Positions 33,945 to 42,485 of a DNA stretch of 64,000 nt are shown piece by piece (positions within the stretch are counted from its first letter, which is position 1; every line of letters starts with the position of its first letter). Position numbers and translations under genes: made by a program. The notes beneath the pieces were generated by a model, which saw only the letters and a list, made by a program, of their open reading frames with translations, ran no database searches and was not told the origin of the DNA. The stretch is from Palsa-343 sp036269135. Lineage in GTDB: Bacteria; Acidobacteriota; Terriglobia; Terriglobales; Acidobacteriaceae. The DNA is taken from assembly GCA_036269135.1 (NCBI GenBank), contig DATASQ010000056.1, positions 1 to 64,000 on the forward strand, written 5' to 3'.

Positions 33945-36900
33945 TCAAAACAGGAACTTCGCCGCGAACTGAATCTGGCGGGAACTGTGAATGGTTCCCG
34001 TGATGGACCCCGCCTGCGGTGTATCCACTGCATTGTCGGGCAAACCGAACTCCGGTGTGTTGAGCACATTAAAGACCTCAGCCCGCAGCTCCAGATTCAG
34101 AGCTTCGCGCAGGGGAATCTGCTTGAACATCGAGGAATCGAGGTTGTACTCCGCCGGGCCGCGCAGCGTCCCCACGCCCGCGTTGCCGAATTCGGTGGCG
34201 AAGGTCTGTCCCGGAGCCAGCGGAGGAACGGTATAGACCGCCGGGTTATACCAGCAGGTCATGCTGCGGCGCCCGCCAGGACACCCAACCGCGGACGACG
34301 TCGAGAAGTCATAAGGATTCCCGATCACCTCGGGCCGCGGCGACCCCGACCCGGTGTTGGTCGGATCGTAGGACAGTCCCGGCGTAAAGGCTTCGCCCGA
34401 ATACAGGGTGACGATGCCCTGCGATTGCCACCCTCCGGCGAGATAGCGAATCGGTCCGCCTCTGGTGAGGAACCGTTTCCCCGGCCCAAACGGCAGATCG
34501 TACGACCACGCCGAGGTGAGCTGATTGCGATAATCCGGCGACTGGTCCCCGCGCTCGGCTCGCAGGTTGTAAACGTTCTGCGGTCCCGCCCACTCGTTCT
34601 CGGCCGTCTGACCGATGGTGTGCTGCCAGGTATAAGCGTTCAGCACGCTCCACCCGCTGGCAAAGCGCTTTTCCAGCTTCACCTGCAGCTGATGCGAAAG
34701 TGAATCCGCCAGATTCGAGTTCGTCCGGATCGCGGAGATGTTCGGCACTGTCGAGTAATACGGCCGGCCATAATTCGGCGCCGGCCCAAAGTTGCTGTCC
34801 AGCGGCTGCGAAGCCTGGTTCAGGTTATAGACATACGACTCGTGCACGCCATGGGTTCCGACATAGGCAACCTGAAGCGCCGCATTCGCTCCGATTTGCT
34901 GCTCCACGTTCAGGTTCCATTCCTGGATGGACGTTGTCGGGTTTCGGTAGGGCACCGCGCTGGCCGCCCCATAAGGATTCGACAGCGTCGGAAAGACTTC
35001 CGCAGGGAAGCCGGTGGAGAGCCGCATCCCCGGCGTCGAGGCCGGATACGTGTAGCTCTGGCTGTAGAACAGCCCGGTGGGATTGTAAGGCAGCTCCGAG
35101 TCCCCCTGCGTCGCCTGCAGATCGTAGAAAATTCCATAGCCGCCCCGGATGGCCAGCGACCGCCCCCCCGGCGTCCACGCGAATCCGATGCGCGGAGCCA
35201 GATTGTTCCAGTTAGTGCGAACGTTCCCCGTGCGGCTCACCCCCGGCATCTGCGGCGCGACAAACTCACCGGTGCTGAAATCGAAGTTCGCCAGCCGATT
35301 ATGCTGCTCCACATACGGCGTATACAAATCCCACCGCAGTCCAAGATTCAAAGTCACGTTCGACGTCAGCCGATAGTCGTCCATTCCATAAGCGCCCATC
35401 TCCAGCCACCGGATGCCAAAGCTGCCCGTCTGCCCGTAGCGAGCCGCGGTGATGGGATAGCCCGTCAGGAAGCTCGCCAGCGGAGAGCCCCCGTCCCCGG
35501 TGACCAGATCGTCGGTAAACTGCTGGTCGAAGCCCAGGTCGCCGCGCGCGTTCTGCGTCTGATTGAATCCGTTCAGCCGCCGGCGGATGTCCACGCCCGT
35601 CTTGATGGTGTGGGAGCCCCGCGTATAAGTGAAGGAGTCGATGTACTGATAGTTATTCTCGTGCAGAATCTCTGGAAACCAGTCCTGGTTTCCCAGATAA
35701 CTCAGCCCCGAAATCTGAATGCTGGGCAGACCCCCGGTAGCAACCGGATTGCTCGAGGAGAAGATGCCCGGGATACCCACCTGCCCGGAGATATCCTGGT
35801 TGGCAAAGAACGGAATCGCCTGCACCACATACCGCATGTAGCCCACTTTGAACTCGTTGATCTTGTTAGCGGCGAAGGTGTGGACATCGCTGATCCCCGC
35901 GGCCCGCGCAAGATCGCTGATGTGCCCTGAAAAACTCCCGCCGCCCGCAAGCCCCGGAAAGGGGTCCGGCTGCATCACGTTCACATTGCCGAAGCTGAAG
36001 GTCACGAAGGTGCTATCCCGGCTCGTGAGCTGGTGATCCACTCGCACGTCAAACGAGTCCTGGTTGTTCACCGTCGCCGGGTTCGACAGATAATTGTTGA
36101 ACTCTCCCGGAAGATTCGGCGTCGGATACAGCGCCACCACCTTCAGCGCCGCGGAATCCAGAGCCCCCGGCGGAATCACGTTCCCGGTGTACGGCGATCG
36201 CTCGCTGGTGGCCGGGTTATACGTCGTCGGGTCGAAGATCTGCCCGGTGTCGTACCCATCCGACGAAAGTGTGCCGGTCAGCAGATCGGAGAAATTCCCT
36301 GTCCGCTCGGCGGGCGACGGCACCGTGCTGATATCCGTTTGCGACTGATTGATTCGCGTGCCCTGATAATCGACAAAGAAGAACGTCCGGTTCCGCAGGA
36401 TCGGCCCACCCAGCGTTCCCCCAAACTGATTCTGCTTAAACGGCGGAATCGGCGTGCCCGGACTGTCGAAGTAATTCTTCGCATCGAAGGCGGAGTTCCG
36501 GATGAACTCAAACGCGTCTCCGTGGAACTGGTTCGTTCCGGATTTCAGCGCAACGTTGACGACCGCTCCTCCCTTGCCGATATCGGCCGCGAAGTTGTTG
36601 GTCTGCATTTTGAATTCGCTGATCGCATCCACCGAGGGCTGAATAATCTCGAAACCAATCTGCTGTTCGTTGTTGTCGAATCCATCGAGAAGGTAGTTAT
36701 TATTCGTCGCCGTCAGCCCATTGGCCTGAATCGACCCGTTGCCCCGCTCGTTCTCCGGAATCCCGCCCTGCTGCACCGCTCCCGACGGCCCCTGGTTGAC
36801 CCCCGGTGTCAGATACGAAAGCTGGATGAAGTCGCGTCCGTTCAGGGGCAGCGATTCAATCGACTCGCCCGCAATCACCTGCCCCACCGACGACGTCTCC

Positions 36901-37334
36901 GATTCCAGCAGAGGCTCCGCCGCCGTCACGTTCACCACCTGGCTCACCGCGCCCACCACCATCGCGATATTCAGCGTAATGATCTGGTTCACATTCAGCT
37001 CGAAGGCCGCCTGCACCGCCTTCTGGAATCCTTCGTGCACCACCGTTGCCGTATACGTTCCTGGCTGCAGATGCGTAACCGTGAATTCCCCGTCCGCATT
37101 CGTGCTCATCGTCCGGCTGATCGCGGTGGCCGTATTCGTGATGGTCACCGTCGCTCCGGAGATCACCGCGCCCGATCCATCGTGGATGGTCCCCACGATC
37201 TCCCCCGATTCGACTTGAGCCATCACGCCCCGAGACGCGAACAGAGACGCGAACAGCACGATGGTCAGGATGACGCTGGACTGGCGCAGCGCACCGGGGA
37301 ATGCTGAGGCAAGCTCCTCGAGTCTGAGTCGCAT
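33945..37334 (-). CDS. TonB-dependent receptor with carboxypeptidase-regulatory-like domain (Oar-like)
   Basis: A 1129-residue outer-membrane transporter. A long signal region (ASRGVMAQ) is followed by a CarboxypepD_reg domain (about 40-125, GEIVGTIHDGSGAVISGATVTI), a plug (SLPLNGRDFIQLSYLTPGVN) and a 22-strand-type barrel ending QFAAKFLF. It heads the leftward operon, so its cargo should be the glycan later cut by the downstream hydrolase. AGGGAGG eight bases before the ATG sets the start. A promoter with an embedded palindrome lies just upstream. Confidence 0.94.
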   Translation of the reverse strand: MRLRLEELASAFPGALRQSSVILTIVLFASLFASRGVMAQVESGEIVGTIHDGSGAVISGATVTITNTATAISRTMSTNADGEFTVTHLQPGTYTATVVHEGFQKAVQAAFELNVNQIITLNIAMVVGAVSQVVNVTAAEPLLESETSSVGQVIAGESIESLPLNGRDFIQLSYLTPGVNQGPSGAVQQGGIPENERGNGSIQANGLTATNNNYLLDGFDNNEQQIGFEIIQPSVDAISEFKMQTNNFAADIGKGGAVVNVALKSGTNQFHGDAFEFIRNSAFDAKNYFDSPGTPIPPFKQNQFGGTLGGPILRNRTFFFVDYQGTRINQSQTDISTVPSPAERTGNFSDLLTGTLSSDGYDTGQIFDPTTYNPATSERSPYTGNVIPPGALDSAALKVVALYPTPNLPGEFNNYLSNPATVNNQDSFDVRVDHQLTSRDSTFVTFSFGNVNVMQPDPFPGLAGGGSFSGHISDLARAAGISDVHTFAANKINEFKVGYMRYVVQAIPFFANQDISGQVGIPGIFSSSNPVATGGLPSIQISGLSYLGNQDWFPEILHENNYQYIDSFTYTRGSHTIKTGVDIRRRLNGFNQTQNARGDLGFDQQFTDDLVTGDGGSPLASFLTGYPITAARYGQTGSFGIRWLEMGAYGMDDYRLTSNVTLNLGLRWDLYTPYVEQHNRLANFDFSTGEFVAPQMPGVSRTGNVRTNWNNLAPRIGFAWTPGGRSLAIRGGYGIFYDLQATQGDSELPYNPTGLFYSQSYTYPASTPGMRLSTGFPAEVFPTLSNPYGAASAVPYRNPTTSIQEWNLNVEQQIGANAALQVAYVGTHGVHESYVYNLNQASQPLDSNFGPAPNYGRPYYSTVPNISAIRTNSNLADSLSHQLQVKLEKRFASGWSVLNAYTWQHTIGQTAENEWAGPQNVYNLRAERGDQSPDYRNQLTSAWSYDLPFGPGKRFLTRGGPIRYLAGGWQSQGIVTLYSGEAFTPGLSYDPTNTGSGSPRPEVIGNPYDFSTSSAVGCPGGRRSMTCWYNPAVYTVPPLAPGQTFATEFGNAGVGTLRGPAEYNLDSSMFKQIPLREALNLELRAEVFNVLNTPEFGLPDNAVDTPQAGSITGTIHSSRQIQFAAKFLF

Positions 37335-37372
37335 GAAAGGTTCCTCCCTTTGAAACGGCAGAGCGTTATGGA

Positions 37373-37401
37373 TATATGTGCATGTGCATACAGGATGTCA
37401 A
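37373..37401 (-). promoter_or_regulatory. Candidate promoter of the leftward glycan operon
   Basis: On the minus strand a perfect TTGACA (37396-37401 on the + strand) is followed after 17 bases by CATATA, about 40 bases upstream of the TonB receptor start. The nearby palindrome lies across the spacer and -10 region. Confidence 0.6.
37375..37390. promoter_or_regulatory. Candidate operator TATG-N2-CATG-N2-CATA in the operon promoter
   Basis: TATGTGCATGTGCATA has dyad symmetry at every position except the two 2-base spacers. It covers the promoter spacer and overlaps -10. It is a natural target for the divergent GntR regulator, though binding is untested. Confidence 0.5.
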
Positions 37402-37568
37402 GCAAAGGTTTTTTTCCGGCTTTGATCCGAGCCAGCAAAGCGATGGATAAATGAAAGGAAAAATAAGCGTAAATAATTGTTAATAAAGCTATTAGAGGAG
37501 CAACAAAAACTGCGGATCCTTCGGGACAGCGATCGCCCAAGGTGGCCATTCTCCTGGACATAGCAGCG

Positions 37569-37578
37569 TAGTATATTA
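37569..37578 (+). promoter_or_regulatory. TAGTATATTA motif just upstream of the second GntR gene
   Basis: TAGTATATTA matches nine of ten positions of TAGTATATAC at the first TonB promoter. It sits about 19 bases before the ATG and could be a -10 box or an autoregulatory site. Confidence 0.35.
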
Positions 37579-37596
37579 GGATGTTTGGAGTGCCCT

Positions 37597-38373
37597 ATGG
37601 ACGCGAAACCCCCCAGCCCTCTCCTGCATCTCGCCCTCGACCATCAGAGCTACGTGCCGTACTACCAGCAGATCGTCGAACAGGTCCGCGCCTGGGTTAA
37701 GGCAGACACGCTTCGGGAGGGCCAGCCTTTCTGTTCGGAAAACGAGGTGGCCCACGCCCTCGGCATCAGCAAAATGCCCGTTCGTCAGGCCTTCCAGAAA
37801 CTGCGCTCCGAAGGGCTCCTCACCATCGAGAAGGGAAAGAAACCCCTCATCGGCTCGGGCCGTGTCCCCTGGAATTTCCAGGAGCTTCGCGGCTTCAGCG
37901 AAGAAATGCGCCGCCGCGGTCTGGTCCCTTCTGCCCGCCTGCTCTCCAGCCAGGTCATCGGAGCCGAGGCCGAAGTGGCCAAAGCCCTGCGTATCCCCGC
38001 CGGCGAATCGGTGTACAACATCCGGCGGCTGCGCCTGGTGAATGGAAATGCGGTGGCTGTCGTCACCAGCTTTTTACCGGTCCGCCTGTTTCCCAACATC
38101 GAACAGCAGGACCTCGAGAATCGCTCCCTCTACGGCCTCTATGAGACCCTCTACAAGCGCAGGCTGCACTGGGCCGAAGAAGAGATTGGAGCCGTCTGCG
38201 CCCAGCAGGAGGAAGCACGGATTCTCGATACGGTCCCCGGCAGCGCGCTGCTGCGCATACGAGAAACGACCTTCGACAGCAACCGCATTCCCATTGAATA
38301 CAGTTGCTCCCTGCTGCGGGGCGACCGTTACACGGCCTCGGTGATCTCGGTGCGCCGGCAAACAGTCCGCTGA
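37597..38373 (+). CDS. GntR-family regulator, HutC/UTRA type
   Basis: A 258-residue regulator. The winged helix (about 20-85: PYYQQIVEQVRAWVKADTL, SENEVAHALGISKMPVRQAFQKLRSEG) precedes a UTRA effector domain (about 100-255). It is a distant relative of the first GntR protein of the locus (shared UTRA layout). It is divergent from the TonB-headed leftward operon and probably represses it. GGAG six bases before the ATG fixes the start. Confidence 0.93.
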   Translation: MDAKPPSPLLHLALDHQSYVPYYQQIVEQVRAWVKADTLREGQPFCSENEVAHALGISKMPVRQAFQKLRSEGLLTIEKGKKPLIGSGRVPWNFQELRGFSEEMRRRGLVPSARLLSSQVIGAEAEVAKALRIPAGESVYNIRRLRLVNGNAVAVVTSFLPVRLFPNIEQQDLENRSLYGLYETLYKRRLHWAEEEIGAVCAQQEEARILDTVPGSALLRIRETTFDSNRIPIEYSCSLLRGDRYTASVISVRRQTVR

Positions 38374-38481
38374 CCCATATTCAGCCCGATGACTCCTGCC
38401 TGATCCCCGCAGCCGGTGCCAAACGGCAGGCGCCAGGGCCTCAAATCGAATAAAATTCCCCTGAAGCGCACCACATTGATC

Positions 38482-38492
38482 ACCGGAGCGGT
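38482..38492. promoter_or_regulatory. Candidate VapBC autoregulatory palindrome
   Basis: ACCGGAGCGGT is a perfect inverted repeat (ACCG / CGGT) about 27 bases before the antitoxin ATG. VapB-type antitoxins normally bind such a site in their own promoter. Confidence 0.4.
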
Positions 38493-38518
38493 GCTATTAT
38501 TGGTGTAAGGAAGTGGGC

Positions 38519-38716
38519 ATGAGAGCCAGTGTCACGCTCGATGACGATCTGTTGCGCACCGCGCAGGAATACACCGGAGTCACGGAAAGGGCGGAGCTGC
38601 TTCGCGAAGCGCTGAAGTCGCTCATTGCGCGGGAGGCAGGCCGCAGGCTTCTCGCGCTGGCCGGCACAGCTCCGAATATCGAGAGTGTGCGCCGACTGCG
38701 AGTCGAGGAACGGTGA
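38519..38716 (+). CDS. vapB: VapB-family antitoxin
   Basis: A 65-residue protein starting MRASVTLDDDLLRTAQEYTG, the ribbon-helix-helix-like N-terminus of type II VapB antitoxins (PF09957-like), with a C-terminal tail that would cover the toxin. AAGGAA lies six bases before the ATG. The stop overlaps the toxin start by four bases (GTGA), so the pair is co-translated. Confidence 0.88.
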   Translation: MRASVTLDDDLLRTAQEYTGVTERAELLREALKSLIAREAGRRLLALAGTAPNIESVRRLRVEER

Positions 38717-39087
38717 TCCTCGCGGACACGTCCATCTGGATTGAGATGTTCCGCAGGGGCGTATTCAGGGCAGAGCTGGACACCCTGATTGCGAAGGACC
38801 AGCTCTGCACTCATCCCTTCGTGGTTGCGGAGTTGGCCTGCGGTTATCTTCCCGACCGGCAAAAGACGCTCACGTATCTTGATAACCTCATCGCGCTGCC
38901 TCCGGTGCGCCTGACAGACCTCCGGATCATGATCGAAGCCCGCGGCCTCGCTTCCAGCGGCATCGGCCTCACCGATGCTTATCTGATCGCGTCGTGTCTG
39001 GCAACGCCGGGAACCCGGATCTGGACTGTCGATGCGGCGCTCGGCAGGGTGGCCGAATCTCTCGGCATTCGCGCAATCAACCTTTAG
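38713..39087 (+). CDS. vapC: VapC-family PIN-domain toxin
   Basis: A 124-residue PIN-domain ribonuclease. The four acidic residues expected for metal binding are visible: Asp5 (LADTSIW), Glu in VVAELACG, Asp in GLTDAYL and Asp in TVDAALG. It starts with GTG inside the antitoxin stop. Toxin activity would be neutralised by the upstream VapB. No insertion sequence is adjacent. Confidence 0.92.
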   Translation: MILADTSIWIEMFRRGVFRAELDTLIAKDQLCTHPFVVAELACGYLPDRQKTLTYLDNLIALPPVRLTDLRIMIEARGLASSGIGLTDAYLIASCLATPGTRIWTVDAALGRVAESLGIRAINL

Positions 39088-39096
39088 CTTCGCCGG

Positions 39097-40050
39097 TTAC
39101 CGCGCAGGCGCACCGGCGCTGGTGGGCCGGTCGTCAGACCGAGCCTGGCTTTGCTCGTGCGCATGGTAGCTGGAGCGCACCAGCGGCCCGGATTCAACAT
39201 GCCGGAACCCCATGGCCAGCGCCTCGCGCTTCATGAAAGCGAACTCGTCGGGAGTGTAGTAGCGGGCAATCGGCAAATGGTCTTTGGACGGCCGCAGATA
39301 CTGCCCGATGGTCAGCACGTCCACCCCCGCCGAGGCGAGGTCGCGATAGACCGCCAGCAGTTCGTCCATTTCTTCGCCCAGCCCCACCATCACGCCGGAT
39401 TTTGTCACCGTCGCCGGCTCAATTTCCTTCGCCAGGCCGAGCAGCCGCAGCGTGCGTTCGTAACGCGCGCCCGAGCGGACCACACGGTACAGGCGCGGCA
39501 CCGATTCGGTATTGTGGTTCAGGATTTCCGGGCGCGCTTCGACCACCAGCCGGATCGCCTCCTCATTGCCCTGGAAGTCCGGGATCAGCACTTCCACCTG
39601 GCATCCGGGTGCCTGCCGCCGGATCTCCTCAATGACCGTCACAAAGGCGCGGGCCCCCCCGAGAAGATCGTCGTCGCGATTCACGCTGGTGATGACGGCA
39701 AACTTCAGCCCCAGCGCCGCAACGGCTTCCGCTACCCGCCGCGGTTCGTCGAGATCGATCGGCGCGGGTCGCCCCTTCGGCACCGCGCAGAAGCCGCAGC
39801 GCCGGGTGCACAGGTTGCCCAGCATCATGAACGTCGCGGTGCGATGGTGCCAGCATTCGCCGATGTTCGGGCACTGCGCGGATTCGCATACCGTGTGCAG
39901 GTTCAGCGATCGCGCCAGCTTCTTCAGATCGTGATAATTCTCCCCCACCGGCGCGCGGGCGCGCAGCCACTCCGGTTTCGGCGTCGCACGCCGCGGCGCG
40001 AGGTCGATCTGGATCAGTTCCGGAGCGGCGAGTTCGGGCGAGGCAGCCAT
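39097..40050 (-). CDS. lipA: Lipoyl synthase
   Basis: A radical-SAM enzyme that inserts two sulfurs into protein-bound octanoyl chains. The 317-residue product has the auxiliary-cluster motif CESAQCPNIGEC, the radical-SAM motif CTRRCGFC, and the C-terminal RSSYHA whose Ser ligates the auxiliary cluster. The length fits the family. The C-terminus runs on as an Arg/Ser/Pro-rich tail. It converges on vapC with about ten bases between stops; lipB is not in the window. Confidence 0.97.
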   Translation of the reverse strand: MAASPELAAPELIQIDLAPRRATPKPEWLRARAPVGENYHDLKKLARSLNLHTVCESAQCPNIGECWHHRTATFMMLGNLCTRRCGFCAVPKGRPAPIDLDEPRRVAEAVAALGLKFAVITSVNRDDDLLGGARAFVTVIEEIRRQAPGCQVEVLIPDFQGNEEAIRLVVEARPEILNHNTESVPRLYRVVRSGARYERTLRLLGLAKEIEPATVTKSGVMVGLGEEMDELLAVYRDLASAGVDVLTIGQYLRPSKDHLPIARYYTPDEFAFMKREALAMGFRHVESGPLVRSSYHAHEQSQARSDDRPTSAGAPAR

Positions 40051-40117
40051 CCCTCTCTATTTTAGCGAAGGCTGCCGCGGAAGCTGGAACCGGGCCTGCG
40101 CCCCCCGTGCTCGTCGC

Positions 40118-40273
40118 TCAGGACGCGGCTTCCTGCGCCTCGCGAATCAGCGAGCCGACCGGGTGCTCGATCGATTCGTGAGCGATGGTGCTCAGGTCCT
40201 CGCCCCGGCGGAACATGAGGTACGCGGCGATCGCGCCGGAAGCCACAGTGGCCCAGAAAATGAAGTTGCGCAT
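40118..40273 (-). CDS. Small 51-residue membrane-anchored protein
   Basis: MRNFIFWATVASGAIAAYLMFRRGEDLSTIAHESIEHPVGSLIREAQEAAS, interrupted by no stop: one N-terminal hydrophobic helix then a charged tail. I do not recognise it. The layout and codon pattern look real, and a comparable small protein is plausible in this compact region, but there is no homology evidence. It is divergent from the following 132-residue protein gene. Confidence 0.5.
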   Translation of the reverse strand: MRNFIFWATVASGAIAAYLMFRRGEDLSTIAHESIEHPVGSLIREAQEAAS

Positions 40274-40429
40274 CGGAAGCCCTCCACCGCAGGTTGGATG
40301 CCGGGAGACGCCGGCCAGGCTGTCGCTGCCCCCGGCCGACGCTGTCCCCGGCCCATTCTCCTCGAACCTGCGGCCCGGGACGGCCGCTGCATCTCATCCT
40401 GTGAATTCGCACGAGGAAAGGAGCACGAG

Positions 40430-40828
40430 GTGGCCGAAAAGAACAAACAGGACGAGACCCTGCTGGTGACCGATACGGTGCTGGTGGCCTATGTCACGGT
40501 GCATCTGGACGAAGGAGAGAGCTTCGAACTGCTCCCCTTTGAAGACCCGCACGACGTCAAGAGCAAGGTGAGCGATCTGGTGGAGGAGTGGGTGCGGTCC
40601 GGCTGCCTTGTGCGGGGCAACCGGATTTATCCCTGGCACCGCGTGCGCCGTCTGGAGGCGACCCGGGTGGACGAGCTGAGGCTGGACGATGCCCAGCTGC
40701 GGCGCGAGCAGGGCCAGGCCCAGGAGACCGAGCGGCTGCTGCAGAGCTTCTGGCGGACGAAGACCCCGCGGGAGAAGCCGAAAGGAAATGAGAAGCAAAA
40801 GGACGGTGGCGGCAAGCCCGCCACGTAG
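40430..40828 (+). CDS. Uncharacterised 132-residue soluble protein
   Basis: Begins with a GTG (MAEKNKQDETLLV) after AAAGGAG. The N-terminal half is mixed strand/helix (VLVAYVTVHLDEGESFELLPFEDP), the middle carries basic RIYPWHRVRRLEATRVDEL, and the C-terminal third is a Lys/Gln/Glu-rich likely disordered or coiled tail. No domain recognised. The upstream open frame is not supported by homology. Neighbour genes give no functional hint. Confidence 0.6.
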   Translation: MAEKNKQDETLLVTDTVLVAYVTVHLDEGESFELLPFEDPHDVKSKVSDLVEEWVRSGCLVRGNRIYPWHRVRRLEATRVDELRLDDAQLRREQGQAQETERLLQSFWRTKTPREKPKGNEKQKDGGGKPAT

Positions 40829-40878
40829 AAGAAACGGGCCGCGCGGAGGCGGTCTCGTGGTGCTCCTGGCCGGGCAAT

Positions 40879-41370
40879 TCAGCGCAGGCGCAGACGGCTC
40901 GTGCGCTCTTCTTCGATCGCGGATTGCGTCCAGGCCACTTTGGGTTTGGAGGGGTCAACCGTTCGAACCGCGGTGAGCCACCAGGACTCAACGAAGCCGA
41001 CCAGGAAGAGCAGAGCCGTCTGCACCAGCCGCAGCCCGGAAGGATACGGGCGGCCGTAGTGGTTGAATCCCACCGGCTCGGTCAGCCACGAAGGCAGCGA
41101 TGCAGCGCCGAGGCTGCCCAGCGTGAGGATGACGATGAGTCCGGTGAGAAACAGCCCGTGGAGAAGAAGAATTTCCGTGATCGGCTTGGCGGTTGGTCCG
41201 GCGATGAGGCGCAGGCCCCGCTTGCGGAAAGCGTTGCCGAGGACGGCGAGGGTGTAGCTGGCCGCGGCCGCTCCTTCGAGCGCGAAGCCGGTCTCGCGAA
41301 GCGCCGTATACGCGCCGATAAAGGTCAAAAAGGCCAGGAGAGCGATGACTTTACGTTGCAGGAATCCCAT
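40879..41370 (-). CDS. Membrane protein of unknown function
   Basis: A 163-residue protein with about three to four hydrophobic segments (KVIALLAFLTFIGAYTAL, ITEILLLHGLFLTGLIVILTLGSLG, LVQTALLFLVGFVESWWL) and a charged C-terminus. No family is recognised. It lies upstream of nothing obviously related and converges on the 132-residue protein gene. Confidence 0.6.
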   Translation of the reverse strand: MGFLQRKVIALLAFLTFIGAYTALRETGFALEGAAAASYTLAVLGNAFRKRGLRLIAGPTAKPITEILLLHGLFLTGLIVILTLGSLGAASLPSWLTEPVGFNHYGRPYPSGLRLVQTALLFLVGFVESWWLTAVRTVDPSKPKVAWTQSAIEEERTSRLRLR

Positions 41371-41469
41371 TTCGAGACGAGCCTCGAATCATCAGGAGAT
41401 CGGCACCACGCCGCAGTGTATCTGCCGCCATCAGCCCGCAAAATGCCCTGAAGTGTGTAAGCCGACGGG

Positions 41470-42399
41470 CTAATCGGGGTGGACCGGCGGCGAGATCCAG
41501 GTACTGTGGTGATCTCGCGACGCCAGCGCCGCTATATACAGCCCGGATGTAATGATGAGCCCCGCCCCGCAAAGAGTGAGCAGCGTCGGGGCCTGCCGCC
41601 ATACCAGCCACGCCATCACCGCTCCGCTCACCAGCTGGGTGTAATGAATTTGCGACACGTTCGCCGCCGCCGTGTGTTTGAGCGCCACGAAAAAGCACAG
41701 GCTCCCCGTCGCGCAAAGCACTCCCACGGCAATCAGCAGCGCGCCAATCCGCGGCGTGATCGGCCTCGTATGCGGAAGCATGAGCCGGAAAACCGCCATC
41801 AGCGAAAATCCAACCACGGCCATGATCGCTCCGGAAAACAGGGTGAGGCTTTCCGGATTCTCCGTCTGGGTAAGCACCCGCGACCACACCATATTCACTG
41901 AAAAGCAGGCCACGCAGACCAGGCACGCTGTATAGCCGATCCAGTCGGCCCCACGCGACCCGCTCCACGGGTGCACCGCAATCACCACCCCCGCAAAGCC
42001 GGTGAGGATGGCGGCCGCTTTACGCCACGGAAGCCGCTCGCGCAGAAAAATGGACGAGAGCAGCGCGACCGTGATGGGTGCGAGAAAGATGAGGATGTAG
42101 AACAGCGTCAGCGTGAGATGCCGCAGCGCGATGATCACGCAGATGTTGTTGCCCAGGTCGAGCGCCGAGCGCAGAAACTGCGACCGCATCCGGTGGGGCC
42201 GCAGCGCCCCGAGGTCGTGCCGCCACAGTCCGCGGGCGAACAGAAAAATCGCCATGAACAGCCCGAGGAAGGCCAGGACCTCATACCAGGGTAGCCCCGT
42301 TTGCCCCACCAGCTTGATCGCCGTGTCGGTAAAGACCCAGAGCGTGAACCCGGCAAAGGCGAACGCCATGGCCTGGAGATGAGAAAGACGGTGGGGCAT
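41470..42399 (-). CDS. EamA-family (DMT superfamily) transporter
   Basis: A 309-residue inner-membrane protein with about ten helices in two EamA repeats (residues 8-145 and 155-295). The TLWVFTDTAIKLVG start and the LPWRKAAAILTGFAGVVIAVHPW hinge are typical of drug/metabolite transporters. Many export amino acids or metabolites; the substrate is unknown. GGAGAG upstream of the ATG supports the start, whereas a longer frame lacks homology. Confidence 0.88.
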   Translation of the reverse strand: MPHRLSHLQAMAFAFAGFTLWVFTDTAIKLVGQTGLPWYEVLAFLGLFMAIFLFARGLWRHDLGALRPHRMRSQFLRSALDLGNNICVIIALRHLTLTLFYILIFLAPITVALLSSIFLRERLPWRKAAAILTGFAGVVIAVHPWSGSRGADWIGYTACLVCVACFSVNMVWSRVLTQTENPESLTLFSGAIMAVVGFSLMAVFRLMLPHTRPITPRIGALLIAVGVLCATGSLCFFVALKHTAAANVSQIHYTQLVSGAVMAWLVWRQAPTLLTLCGAGLIITSGLYIAALASRDHHSTWISPPVHPD

Positions 42400-42485
42400 C
42401 GCTCTCTCCGTTGTATATCGGCGGCGTGCGGAAAGATTGTCCTGGGCAGGATCGCGGAGCCGGCGACCGCTTTTTGTTTGCCGTC

